From the NCBI GenBank assembly GCA_019359285.1, contig JAHHHQ010000020.1:186001-250000 (forward strand): a DNA stretch of 64,000 bases. The letters are read 5' to 3'. The position numbers and the translations under genes are program-made. This document shows positions 46,832 to 54,959 of the stretch, in pieces; position 1 is the first letter of the stretch; every line of letters begins with the position of its first letter. The notes beneath the pieces are model-generated. The model was not told the DNA's origin. It saw nothing but the letters and a program-made list of their open reading frames with translations, and ran no database searches. Source of the stretch: Nodosilinea sp. WJT8-NPBG4 (GTDB taxonomy: Bacteria; Cyanobacteriota; Cyanobacteriia; Phormidesmidales; Phormidesmidaceae).

Positions 46832-47485
46832 CTACTCGTGCGCTTCTGCCATAGCCAAGCGCACCCCCAATACTATGAGCGCTGCCCCAGTTAACTGTTC
46901 TAGCCAGTGGGCAACGGCCAGAATACATCGCTTGAAAGTCTGTTGAGAAATCACTACGGCTACCACTGCAAACCAAATCAGTGCGACAGCCGCGACGGTT
47001 GCTCCATAAACTGCTTGCGCTACCAGCGGCGTTGCGGGCTGCACAATTTGGGTAAATAGCGCCAGAAAAAAGAGTGTTGCTTTAGGGTTTAGCAAATTTC
47101 CTAAGAAACCAATGCGAAACGCTGACCAACGTCCAATATCTCGCTGCTCAACGAATTCTGATGCGTTCACGCAGTGTCCCCGAAGGGAAATCGCCACTCG
47201 CTTAGCGTTTAAAGACTTGATGCCAATATAAATGAGATAAGCAGCGCCAACCCATTTCAAGGCGTTAAACAGCAGAACAGATTTTGCAACCACAGCGCCA
47301 AGGCCAACCAGGGAATAGGTGGCATGAACCAAGTTGCCAGCTCCAACACCGATCGCGGTAAATATTCCCGCCCGCCGAGAGTAAGCCAAACTGTTGCGCA
47401 ACGTCAGGGCGAAATCAGGGCCAGGGGTGACAACTGCTACTAAACTGACAGCAAAGACCGTTAACCAAGCTGAGAAGAATGTCAT
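46832..47485 (-). CDS. LysE/RhtB family amino acid exporter
   Basis: A 217-residue inner-membrane exporter. VVTPGPDFALTLRNSLAYS at the N-terminus, FRIGFLGNLLNPKATLFFLALF in the middle (trimmed: GFLGNLLNPKATLFFLALF) and six hydrophobic segments are typical of LysE/RhtB translocators, which export basic, neutral or homoserine-type amino acids. The exact substrate cannot be read. It is divergent from rsmA with the ATGs 59 bases apart, so their promoters share a short region. Confidence 0.85.
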   Translation of the reverse strand: MTFFSAWLTVFAVSLVAVVTPGPDFALTLRNSLAYSRRAGIFTAIGVGAGNLVHATYSLVGLGAVVAKSVLLFNALKWVGAAYLIYIGIKSLNAKRVAISLRGHCVNASEFVEQRDIGRWSAFRIGFLGNLLNPKATLFFLALFTQIVQPATPLVAQAVYGATVAAVALIWFAVVAVVISQQTFKRCILAVAHWLEQLTGAALIVLGVRLAMAEAHE

Positions 47486-47543
47486 AATTCTCTCCTTGCA
47501 AAAGACTTTGGGCGAGAGCCTATCACAGGTTGCTAATCACGAA

Positions 47544-48374
47544 ATGTTTTCCCAATCGACCCGCAAGCGTTTTGGCCAGCACTGGCTCACCGACGAGAAG
47601 GTGCTCCACCGCATGCTGGAGGCCGCCGCTGTCACTCGACAAGATACGGTGCTGGAGATTGGCCCCGGCACTGGGGCGTTGACCCGCTGGCTGCTGCCTT
47701 TAGCCAACGCCGTAATTGCGGTAGAAATCGATCGCGACTTGGTCCGCAAGCTCAATAATCAGTTCGCCAAGCACGATAACTTTCGCCTGGTGCCGAGCGA
47801 TATTTTAGCGCTAGACATCGCTGCCGCCTCGCGAGACAAATATTTTGACTTTGGTTTGCCCAACAAAGTTGTCGCCAACATTCCCTACTACATCACCGGG
47901 CCAATATTAGAAAAGCTGCTGGGGACTCTAGCCGCGCCCAACCCTACGCCTTACGACGCGATCGTGCTGCTGGTGCAGAAGGAGGTGGCGGAACGGCTCT
48001 ACGCTCGCCCTGGTCGCAAGGCCTTTGGGGCACTGTCGGTGCGGGTGCAGTACCTAGCAGATTGTGAACTGGTGTGTCCGGTACCCGCCCGCGCCTTTCA
48101 GCCGCCGCCCCAGGTAGACTCGGCGGTGGTGAAGCTTACCCCGCGTCCGCCTGTCACCCCATCCGATGACCTAGCTGGGTTCGATCGCTTAGTCAAGCTG
48201 GGGTTTGGCAGCAAGCGCAAAATGCTGCGCAACAACCTCAAGGGTGTAATCGAGCGGGATGACCTGGAAGACATGATGACGGCCTTAGCTATTGAGCCCA
48301 CCGCCCGCGCTGAAGACCTCAGCGTTGAACAGTGGGTGGCGCTGAGTAATACAATCCTGAAGCACCCCCGCTGA
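47544..48374 (+). CDS. rsmA: 16S rRNA dimethyladenosine transferase (KsgA)
   Basis: SAM-dependent enzyme that dimethylates two adjacent adenosines in helix 45 of 16S rRNA during ribosome maturation. The 276-residue sequence begins RKRFGQHWLTDEKVL and has the SAM motif LEIGPGTGALT, VEIDRDL, and the catalytic NIPYYITGP (NxPY). The C-terminal all-helical domain follows with GFGSKRKMLRNNL. ATG at 47544 gives the standard start; the frame extends upstream to 47394 without support. ispE follows 6 bases later in a conserved bacterial rsmA-ispE arrangement. Confidence 0.93.
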   Translation: MFSQSTRKRFGQHWLTDEKVLHRMLEAAAVTRQDTVLEIGPGTGALTRWLLPLANAVIAVEIDRDLVRKLNNQFAKHDNFRLVPSDILALDIAAASRDKYFDFGLPNKVVANIPYYITGPILEKLLGTLAAPNPTPYDAIVLLVQKEVAERLYARPGRKAFGALSVRVQYLADCELVCPVPARAFQPPPQVDSAVVKLTPRPPVTPSDDLAGFDRLVKLGFGSKRKMLRNNLKGVIERDDLEDMMTALAIEPTARAEDLSVEQWVALSNTILKHPR

Positions 48375-48380
48375 TTCTAT

Positions 48381-49325
48381 ATGCGCTTTTACACCCTGCT
48401 GGCCGCCGCTAAAATTAATCTCTACCTCGAAATTGTGGGCAGTCGCCCCGATGGCTTCCACGAGCTGATTATGGTGATGCAGAGCGTCAGTCTGTGCGAT
48501 CGCATCACCGTTCGCAGCATTGGCGTCGATGAGATTCGCGTGCGCTGCGACCACCCCCTAGTGCCCGCCGATGCAACCAATCTGGCCTACAAAGCGGCGG
48601 CCTTAATTACAGAGCGATTCCCCGGTGCCATGGCCAAACTGGGCGGCGTCGAAATCACCATCGAAAAGCGGATTCCGGTGGGGGCCGGGCTGGCGGGAGG
48701 TTCGTCTAACGCGGCGGCGGTGCTGGTGGGGCTAGATCTCCTGTGGAATCTTGGCCTCACCCAGATCGAACTGCAAGAACTGGGGGCGGAGCTGGGCTCC
48801 GACATTCCCTTTTGCGTGTCGGGGGGGACGGCGATCGCCACCGGCCGAGGCGAACGGCTCGATGCGCTCCCCAGCATCGACAATATGCACCTGGTCATCG
48901 CCAAGTACGAGTCTGAATTTGTTTCGACCCCTTGGGCCTATAAAACCTACCGGGCCGAGTATAGCGATACCTATTTAACCGATGCCAAAGGCTGGCAAGA
49001 ACGGCAGGCCCAAGTGCGCTCGGGCGAGATGGTAAGAGCGGTGGCCCGTCGAGACGCGATCGCTGTAAGTCAGCACCTCTGCAATGACTTTGAGAAAATC
49101 GTGCTAGATGCCCACCCCAAAACCGCTGCCCTCAAAGCCACCATGGCCGACCTCGGTGGGCTCGGCACCCTGATGTCAGGGTCTGGCCCCTCGGTGTTTA
49201 CCCTGGCCGGGTCTGAGGCCGAGGCCAATGAGCTGGCGGCCAAGCTGCGGGCAGCGTTGCCAGACCCCGATCTAGGCGTTTGGACCGCTCAGTTTGTGCC
49301 CAGTGGGGTGCAGCTTGCCAGCTAG
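48381..49325 (+). CDS. ispE: 4-diphosphocytidyl-2-C-methyl-D-erythritol kinase
   Basis: GHMP kinase of the non-mevalonate isoprenoid pathway; phosphorylates CDP-methylerythritol for carotenoid, chlorophyll phytyl and quinone side-chain synthesis. The 314-residue protein has AAAKINLYLEIVGSRPDGFHEL at the N-terminus (trimmed: AKINLYLEIVGSRPDGFHEL), the ATP loop PVGAGLAGGSSNAAAVL, ELGSDIPFCVSGGTAIATGRG and the C-terminal SGSGPSVFTL motif. It starts 6 bases after rsmA and is certainly in the same operon. rseP follows 100 bases later. Confidence 0.93.
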   Translation: MRFYTLLAAAKINLYLEIVGSRPDGFHELIMVMQSVSLCDRITVRSIGVDEIRVRCDHPLVPADATNLAYKAAALITERFPGAMAKLGGVEITIEKRIPVGAGLAGGSSNAAAVLVGLDLLWNLGLTQIELQELGAELGSDIPFCVSGGTAIATGRGERLDALPSIDNMHLVIAKYESEFVSTPWAYKTYRAEYSDTYLTDAKGWQERQAQVRSGEMVRAVARRDAIAVSQHLCNDFEKIVLDAHPKTAALKATMADLGGLGTLMSGSGPSVFTLAGSEAEANELAAKLRAALPDPDLGVWTAQFVPSGVQLAS

Positions 49326-49425
49326 CCAAAAGGTTGAGAATGAGCCTGCGAAGGTTGTGCCCGCCATGAGCGGGGAGAAGCAACGCTAGAATAGGGAAAC
49401 TGTTCTTAACCTATCGGGTTTGTCT

Positions 49426-50517
49426 ATGTCGGTTTTAGCTGCGATCGCGGTCATTGCCCTGCTGGTAGCCGTTCACGAAGCGGGGCACTTCACGGCCGCT
49501 CGGCTACAGGGCATTCACGTCAACCGCTTTGCCATTGGTTTTGGCCCCATCCTGTGGAAGTACCAGGGAGCTGAAACCGAATACTCCCTGCGGGCCATTC
49601 CCCTGGGCGGCTTTGTCGGCTTCCCCGACGATGACCCCGAGAGCGACATCCCCACCAACGACCCCGACCTGCTGAAAAATCGCCCGATTCTCGATCGTGC
49701 CATCGTGATTAGCGCCGGAGTAATTGCCAACCTGGTGTTTGCCTACCTGGTGTTTGTGACTCAGTTTACCGCCGTTGGTATTCCCGAAACTTTCAATCCC
49801 CAGCCCGGCATTCTGGTGCCCCAGGTGATCGCCGAAAGCTCTCCTGCTGGCCAGGCGGGCATTCGCTCCGGGGATATTTTGGTGGCGGCCAATGGCGAAC
49901 CTCTGGCCTCCGGCGAAGAGAGTATTCCCTTCTTCATCCAGCTAATTAAAGATAGCCCCAACCAACCGGTGGAACTTACGGTGCAGCGAGGCGATCGCGA
50001 GCTAGATGTCTCGGTCACTCCCGTCATCGGCCCCGACGGCACGGCCGTAATCGGCGTACAGCTCCAACCCAATGGCGACTTTGGCTACCGCCGTCCCAAA
50101 AATCCTTTTGAAGTGTTTAGTCTGGCGGCGCAGCAGTTTCAAGACACCCTTGTGCGCACCGTGAAAGGCTTCGTGCAGCTGGTAACCAACTTTGGCGAAA
50201 TGGCCAGCCAGGTGGCCGGGCCAGTCAAAATTGTCGAGCAGGGGGCTGGGCTGGCCAAGAACAGCGCCGCTATGCTGTTCCCCTTCACCGCCATCATCAG
50301 CATCAACCTGGCGATTATCAACATTCTGCCTTTGCCTGCGTTAGATGGCGGTCAGCTAGCGTTTCTGCTCATCGAAGCCCTGCGCGGCGGCAAGCCCCTG
50401 CCCGATCGCCTCCAAGAGAACGTCATGCAGACTGGCCTTGTTCTGTTGCTAGGCCTGGGCGTGTTTCTCATCGTCCGCGACACCACCCAGCTCGAAATCT
50501 TCCAAAACCTGCGTTAG
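49426..50517 (+). CDS. rseP: Site-2 protease family metalloprotease (RseP-like)
   Basis: A 363-residue intramembrane zinc protease that cleaves transmembrane segments in regulated intramembrane proteolysis. HEAGH (residues 17-21) supplies two zinc ligands, and NILPLPALDGGQ near residue 307 the third and its loop. A single PDZ domain lies in between (about 115-200: ESSPAGQAGIRSGDILVAANG). Four transmembrane helices fit the family. ATG at 49426 is preferred over the upstream TTG at 49420. Its client anti-sigma factor is not in the window. A repeat-derived hairpin follows. Confidence 0.9.
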   Translation: MSVLAAIAVIALLVAVHEAGHFTAARLQGIHVNRFAIGFGPILWKYQGAETEYSLRAIPLGGFVGFPDDDPESDIPTNDPDLLKNRPILDRAIVISAGVIANLVFAYLVFVTQFTAVGIPETFNPQPGILVPQVIAESSPAGQAGIRSGDILVAANGEPLASGEESIPFFIQLIKDSPNQPVELTVQRGDRELDVSVTPVIGPDGTAVIGVQLQPNGDFGYRRPKNPFEVFSLAAQQFQDTLVRTVKGFVQLVTNFGEMASQVAGPVKIVEQGAGLAKNSAAMLFPFTAIISINLAIINILPLPALDGGQLAFLLIEALRGGKPLPDRLQENVMQTGLVLLLGLGVFLIVRDTTQLEIFQNLR

Positions 50518-50518
50518 A

Positions 50519-50592
50519 AAGTGTTGAGTTTTGAGTTCTAAGTTTGAGTCAAGGCCCGCAATTCAAAGCTCAACATTCAAAACTCAACACTT
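50519..50592. repeat. 16-bp inverted repeat between rseP and nth
   Basis: AAGTGTTGAGTTTTGA (50519-50534) pairs perfectly with TCAAAACTCAACACTT (50577-50592), with further smaller inverted text inside. It is a 74-bp palindromic element sharing the TTCAAAACTCAA motif with the azlC-azlD spacer. It could fold into a long hairpin in mRNA or be a non-autonomous repeat element. Confidence 0.65.
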
Positions 50593-50627
50593 CATTACCC
50601 ATTCACCCATCCACTCCCACCCCCGCC
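50593..50627 (+). repeat. CACCCATCCACTCCCAC low-complexity tract upstream of nth
   Basis: A short member of the CCCATCCAC repeat family seen at 20936 and inside the STAND gene, directly abutting the palindromic element and the nth start. Confidence 0.5.
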
Positions 50628-51326
50628 ATGCCCAACCAGCGGCGAGCCTCTAAAAAACAGCGGGCGCTGGAGATTCTTCTCCGCCTGAAACGGCTGTACC
50701 CCGAAGCCCCCTGCTCCCTGGATTTTGCCAACCCCTTGCAGCTGATGATCGCCACTATGCTGGCGGCCCAGTGCACCGACGAGCGGGTTAACCTAGTCAC
50801 CCCGGCCCTGTTTGCCGCTTATCCCGATGTCTATGCCTTTGCCGAGGCAGATGTCGCTGATCTGGAGCAGCTGGTGAAGTCTACCGGCTTTTACCGCAAC
50901 AAAGCCAAAAACATCCGCGCCGCCTGCCAACGGATCATCACCGAGTACAACGGTGAAGTCCCTCCCCGCATGGAAGATTTAGTTACCTTGCCGGGCGTGG
51001 CCCGCAAAACGGCCAATGTCGTGCTGGCCCACGGTTTTGGCATCAATGCTGGGGTGACGGTGGACACCCACGTTAAACGCATCACAAATCTCCTGGGGCT
51101 GACCAAGCACGCTGATCCGGTCAAAATTGAGCGCGACCTGATGAAGCTGCTGCCCCAGACCGACTGGGAAAATTGGTCAATTCGGCTGGTGTACCACGGG
51201 CGGGCCGTCTGCAATGCCCGTAACCCCCAGTGCAATCGATGTGAGCTAGCGGATCTCTGTCCTTCGGCAAAAGTGGTTCCAGTAGCTCAGGCACTGATTA
51301 AAGTTCCCACCTCTAGCGACGCTTAG
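50628..51326 (+). CDS. nth: Endonuclease III
   Basis: DNA glycosylase/AP lyase removing oxidised pyrimidines in base-excision repair. The 232-residue protein from ATG 50628 has the helix-hairpin-helix LPGVARKTANVVL with catalytic K127, VDTHVKR with D146, and a C-terminal [4Fe-4S] loop C195-X6-C202-X2-C205-X5-C211. Length and motif order are standard. The upstream in-frame extension to 50544 crosses repeat DNA and is rejected. It may share transcription with rseP, but a palindromic repeat separates them. Confidence 0.93.
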   Translation: MPNQRRASKKQRALEILLRLKRLYPEAPCSLDFANPLQLMIATMLAAQCTDERVNLVTPALFAAYPDVYAFAEADVADLEQLVKSTGFYRNKAKNIRAACQRIITEYNGEVPPRMEDLVTLPGVARKTANVVLAHGFGINAGVTVDTHVKRITNLLGLTKHADPVKIERDLMKLLPQTDWENWSIRLVYHGRAVCNARNPQCNRCELADLCPSAKVVPVAQALIKVPTSSDA

Positions 51327-51335
51327 CGGATTTGA

Positions 51336-51349
51336 GGGGCGATCGCCCC
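51336..51349. terminator. Palindrome GGGGCGATCGCCCC between convergent nth and LuxR genes
   Basis: A 14-bp perfect palindrome built on a HIP1 core, 10 bases after the nth stop and between two convergent genes. It could form a bidirectional terminator stem, though no T-run follows. Confidence 0.35.
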
Positions 51350-51483
51350 CTCCTGTCGTTATCAACGGCTGGTCTCTGGAGCTGGGGTTCAACCGCACCA
51401 CGAGGGCCGTTACCGTGGCACTGTCATAGAAAACCGGCAGCCAGGCATGATGCTTGGCTACTGGCGATCGCATGGCTCGACGT

Positions 51484-52179
51484 CTACCGTCGTCTTTTTT
51501 CGTGAATACTCTTCATGTGACGCTTAACGGTGTTCACACTGATGAAGAGTTGTTCAGCGATCTCGCTGTAGGAGCAGCCCTGCATAGCTAGCCGCCAAAC
51601 GTCACTTTCTCGTGCCGTTAGCTGATAGCGGTAGGTATCGAAGGCGGCGCGCTGGGCCGATACTTCCTGCCGATTTTCTATGGAAATCAACAGATAAGTG
51701 GGCTCAACCTCGCCCCAATTAACCCAGTCACCGGTTAAGTGAACACAGCATTGACCCTCAATATCGATTTCATCATGGAGCTGTATGCGCTGATTGGGAA
51801 AGTCCTCCCGGCTTTCAATCATGGATTTGCAAAGCGTCCGAATTTGGGTCGGCAGTGACCGGAGAGCATGCCATTCCACTCGGTCTGCCGGTGACGCAGA
51901 GCCAGCACCAGCTTGTAGAACCTGACAGAGCTCTCTAGCTTTAGGGCTACCCTGAATCACGTGGCCCATCCGGCTGATCAGCAGTAACCCTTGCGACGGA
52001 AACAGCTGATCCAGGATTGTCTCGAATAACATTGACAAAAAATCAATGGAAGCCGCCTGACCCAACGGACGGACCGATCCGGAGGATGCTGGGCTGGAGG
52101 AAAGCTGAGGTAATGTAGCCTGAATTTGACCTTGGTTGGTAGTGCCAAACACCCTTCTGACCTCACAGTGAAAAAGCAT
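51484..52179 (-). CDS. LuxR-family transcriptional regulator
   Basis: A 231-residue regulator. The C-terminal domain (about 165-231) is a LuxR/GerE helix-turn-helix: LTARESDVWRLAMQGCSYSE, then IAEQLFISVNTVKRHMKSIH. The N-terminal 160 residues contain a hydrophobic PAS-like segment (LLLISRMGHVIQGSPKAREL) and a beta-rich part, which may bind a ligand; there is no receiver domain, so it is not a classical response regulator. It is divergent from an unrecognised gene across a 272-bp region with repeat-rich putative operators, and may control that gene. Confidence 0.8.
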   Translation of the reverse strand: MLFHCEVRRVFGTTNQGQIQATLPQLSSSPASSGSVRPLGQAASIDFLSMLFETILDQLFPSQGLLLISRMGHVIQGSPKARELCQVLQAGAGSASPADRVEWHALRSLPTQIRTLCKSMIESREDFPNQRIQLHDEIDIEGQCCVHLTGDWVNWGEVEPTYLLISIENRQEVSAQRAAFDTYRYQLTARESDVWRLAMQGCSYSEIAEQLFISVNTVKRHMKSIHEKRRR

Positions 52180-52451
52180 CAGCAGTGAATTGCAGGAAAG
52201 GGAATCTACAGGGACGATGAATTTGGGGGCTGCAACTCAATCTAAACACCACAATGCCGTCAAACCTTGCCTCTGCCCAGGACTGGTAAGCAGGGGTCTA
52301 AAGCAGACGGTATAAGGGTTATAGGGTTCTGAACAGGGGCGAAGCAGAGTGAAGTAGGGTGAAGTTTTTTTACTCAATTGTCCCAGCAGCGTCACAATTT
52401 ACTTCATAACAGCACCTATCTAGCAGAGCCCTGTTCAGCCTTGATTGGGAG
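52180..52451. promoter_or_regulatory. Divergent control region with inverted arms and decamer repeats
   Basis: CTGAACAGGG (52329-52338) and CCCTGTTCAG (52429-52438) are perfect inverted copies 90 bases apart. Between them lie direct decamer units GAAGCAGAGT, GAAGTAGGGT and GAAGTTTTTT (52341-52370), phased at one helical turn. This would suit a DNA-bending or looping regulator such as the adjacent LuxR protein. Confidence 0.45.
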
Positions 52452-53504
52452 ATGTTGATGCCTACCGCCCCTGCCGCTAGCAAGATCAATCAGTGGTTCC
52501 CACCGGAGGTTGAGCGCCGCTACGTAGATCAGGTGACGGGTCAGTCTGGCCTGACCCGGCGGCAAGCGATTTGCTTTGTCAGGCTATGGGCCTACGCCTG
52601 TTATCAACAGGCCCCCCACCAAAACCTCCTGCGAGAGCTGAGTCCCGAGCTTCATCAACTTATCTGTCCCCATAGCACCGCCGCCGATTTATTTTATTCA
52701 GACCAGCCGCGCGGTAGCGAACGGGCAGCCGGGCTGATGATCAATCAGCTGGTGAAAAAGCACTGGGTGAAGCGGACGACCTATGAAGGCTATCCCTCTC
52801 AGTTGAGCCTGCAGATTCCCCCTAGTTTTTTACCCCAGACAGCCTCTGAAGGACTGGTTCAGGTGGAGGCCAATGCCTTCGATCCCCGTCGGGATGCTCC
52901 CCTGGTCGCGTCATTTATGGATGAAAGCTACAGCTGGGTTAGTCAGCGCACTGAGAACGCGTCGTTCAAAATTACCCGGGTCTTGAGGCGATGGGCAACT
53001 CAATATCCTCAGGGGCTGAGGGTGCTGAGGCAGGTTGTAGACCAGTCGCCGGTTGCGGTTGCCGCGTTTTACCCCGCCCATCCCAATTCTGAGGCCATGT
53101 TCCACAGTCCGCCGAGTGCCAGTCTCCATCTGGTTACCCTAGATGATACTGATCCCATTCAGTTAGCATCGTCTGGCGATCCAGAATGCTATGTCGTGTT
53201 TGTGCGCGCCTGGCAGTTTAGACCTGAGTTTTGGTGCTATGCCAATGTGTGCGAGTTTCTAGTCGATTCCCAGGCCACCCTAAGGGCAATGCAGCAGGAG
53301 TTTCCTAATCTATCTGACATCTACACCATTACTATTCACCCCCATTTAGAGGCCTTCGCTATGGCGCTGGGCTTTAAACCGTTGAAAGCGGATCCAGCCT
53401 CGTCGATTCGCTGGTACTACATCGCTCTAGACGATTTCCTGGCCTTAGATGGGGATGAGACGCTGGTCGAATTTGACTTTAGTGCGCCCTACTTATCCGG
53501 CTAG
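52452..53504 (+). CDS. Unrecognised protein, possibly with GNAT-like C-terminal half
   Basis: I do not recognise this 350-residue protein. The N-terminal half is helical with an LTRRQAICFVRLWAYACY stretch and a winged-helix flavour (MINQLVKKHWVKRTTYEGYP). The C-terminal half (about 200-340) alternates strands and helices; its HPHLEAFAMALGFKPLKAD segment is like the last helix and strand of GNAT acyltransferases. The Shine-Dalgarno GGGAG fits the second ATG at 52458 better than the first at 52452. It is divergent from a LuxR-type regulator. A LuxI-like synthase role is tempting, but the LuxI signature residues are not seen. Confidence 0.45.
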   Translation: MLMPTAPAASKINQWFPPEVERRYVDQVTGQSGLTRRQAICFVRLWAYACYQQAPHQNLLRELSPELHQLICPHSTAADLFYSDQPRGSERAAGLMINQLVKKHWVKRTTYEGYPSQLSLQIPPSFLPQTASEGLVQVEANAFDPRRDAPLVASFMDESYSWVSQRTENASFKITRVLRRWATQYPQGLRVLRQVVDQSPVAVAAFYPAHPNSEAMFHSPPSASLHLVTLDDTDPIQLASSGDPECYVVFVRAWQFRPEFWCYANVCEFLVDSQATLRAMQQEFPNLSDIYTITIHPHLEAFAMALGFKPLKADPASSIRWYYIALDDFLALDGDETLVEFDFSAPYLSG

Positions 53505-53536
53505 CTATCGGGCTCAGCTCCAGCACTGGTAGCTGT

Positions 53537-54469
53537 TTAGGACGGCTTGGTCAGGCTGAGTAAGCCCACGCTGACGGTAACTAGCAGCACCCCTAACCCC
53601 TGCACCACAGAAAGCTGCTCTTGCAGCATGCCCCAAGCCAGTACGGCAGTGAGGGCTGGGTTAGCGGCCCCGAGCATAGAGGCGGCGGTGGCCCCCACGC
53701 TGCGAATGCCAAGGTTGTTGAGCACGTGGCCGGTGAGGGTGGCGATCGCCGACAGCAGACCCCCTACCCACAGCGCGGGCCACAGCAGACCCGCCAAATC
53801 CCCCGGCCACAGCAGCAGGCTGACCGCCGACAGCACCAGCGTCACCGCAAAGCTAATGCCCGTAAACGGCACCGGGTGAAAGGTCTCAAACGCTTTTTGG
53901 GCCACCACGGTGTAAAAGGCGTACACGATGCCCGAGGCTAGGCCAAAGGCAACGCCTACCCAGCTCTCGATCGCTGCCCCCGTCATGGGAATGGTCAGCG
54001 CGCTGCCCAGCAAAATCAGCGCCAAAATTGCCCAGCGGCTAGTGCTGGGACGGTGGCCAAACCAGTACCAGTCCAGCACCGCTGTATAGACTGGAAAGGT
54101 GAAAAACAGCGTTAGCGCAATGCCCGCTGCAATCCGTCCCACCGATACGTAGAGCAGCGCCAGGTACGAAAACATCAGCACCCCGCCCACCAGAGCTAGG
54201 TAGAGCTCGCGGCGGTAGTCTGCCGACCCTAAGCGGCGCAGGTCGCTCCACATCGGCGGATAAACCGGCGGCAGCAGCAGGGCCATCAGGGGCACCCCCA
54301 CCACCATGCGCATAAACATCAGCAGAAATGAGTTGGGCAGAGTGGGCTCCACAAAGCCGCCGGTCTCCAGCACCCCAAATAGGTTCGACGGAGTAAACAA
54401 AACCCGAGTGATCAGGTTTTGGGCCCCAAAGCAAATTGTCGCCAGCAAAATTAAGACATAGCCGAGCAT
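53537..54469 (-). CDS. EamA/DMT family transporter
   Basis: A 310-residue drug/metabolite transporter with ten predicted transmembrane helices in two EamA repeats (about 1-150 and 160-305). The second includes YAFYTVVAQKAFETFHPVPF, then LGAANPALTAVLAWGMLQEQLSVVQGLGVLLV (trimmed: GAANPALTAVLAWGMLQEQ), the conserved end of the family. Members export amino acids, nucleotides or other metabolites; the substrate is unknown here. It stands at the head of a minus-strand gene group, 58 bases before the TIGR02588 gene's end, and is probably transcribed alone. Confidence 0.8.
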   Translation of the reverse strand: MLGYVLILLATICFGAQNLITRVLFTPSNLFGVLETGGFVEPTLPNSFLLMFMRMVVGVPLMALLLPPVYPPMWSDLRRLGSADYRRELYLALVGGVLMFSYLALLYVSVGRIAAGIALTLFFTFPVYTAVLDWYWFGHRPSTSRWAILALILLGSALTIPMTGAAIESWVGVAFGLASGIVYAFYTVVAQKAFETFHPVPFTGISFAVTLVLSAVSLLLWPGDLAGLLWPALWVGGLLSAIATLTGHVLNNLGIRSVGATAASMLGAANPALTAVLAWGMLQEQLSVVQGLGVLLVTVSVGLLSLTKPS

Positions 54470-54527
54470 GCATTCCCCCGATCACGCTTGAGGGATGACC
54501 CAATGCCAGCGCCCTTAATCACGCATT

Positions 54528-54959
54528 CTACGGTAATCGATAGCTAGCCACCCGCACCATCAGATCCCCCCTCTGGGGATTGTGGGTAAAGACAAAACTA
54601 CCCGCTTTGGTTTCGTGACCCGAGAGAAAGTCGATCTGCTGCTCGCCGGTTTCGTCGTCAACCCCTGTGACATGTAGCTCGGCCGTCACCTGCACCATGC
54701 GGGCAATGCGGCCGCCGGTATTAGTAATGGCAAAGGGGACGTAGTAGCGGCCATCGGTGACGCGCACCGCCTCTGACACTGCCACCGAAAAGGCGGGCGG
54801 GCGATTTTGGTTGGTCTGCCAGTCGAAGAAAATTAGCCCGATCAGCCCTAGCAGAATCAGGGAAGCCGCTATAAACGTCACCCACTCGGCAGCGGACCGT
54901 TGGGTAAAGCGCCCGGTTGCATCTGGAGGTGACTGGTCGGGGAAGTTGGGCAAATCCAT
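54528..54959 (-). CDS. TIGR02588 family protein
   Basis: A 143-residue protein with one N-terminal transmembrane helix (WVTFIAASLILLGLIGLIFF) and an extracytoplasmic beta-sandwich (YYVPFAITNTGGRIARMVQV, FLSGHETKAGSFVF). This matches the TIGR02588 family, whose role is unknown. Its ATG (54959) shares one base with the stop of the upstream TIGR02587 gene (TAATG), so the two are translationally coupled; the two families habitually occur as a pair and probably form a membrane complex. Confidence 0.8.
   Translation of the reverse strand: MDLPNFPDQSPPDATGRFTQRSAAEWVTFIAASLILLGLIGLIFFDWQTNQNRPPAFSVAVSEAVRVTDGRYYVPFAITNTGGRIARMVQVTAELHVTGVDDETGEQQIDFLSGHETKAGSFVFTHNPQRGDLMVRVASYRLP

Noticed and set aside
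52452..53504. Assignment of the 350-residue protein as a LuxI autoinducer synthase
   Set aside because: Although it sits beside a LuxR-type regulator and has a GNAT-like end, the conserved LuxI residues were not found.
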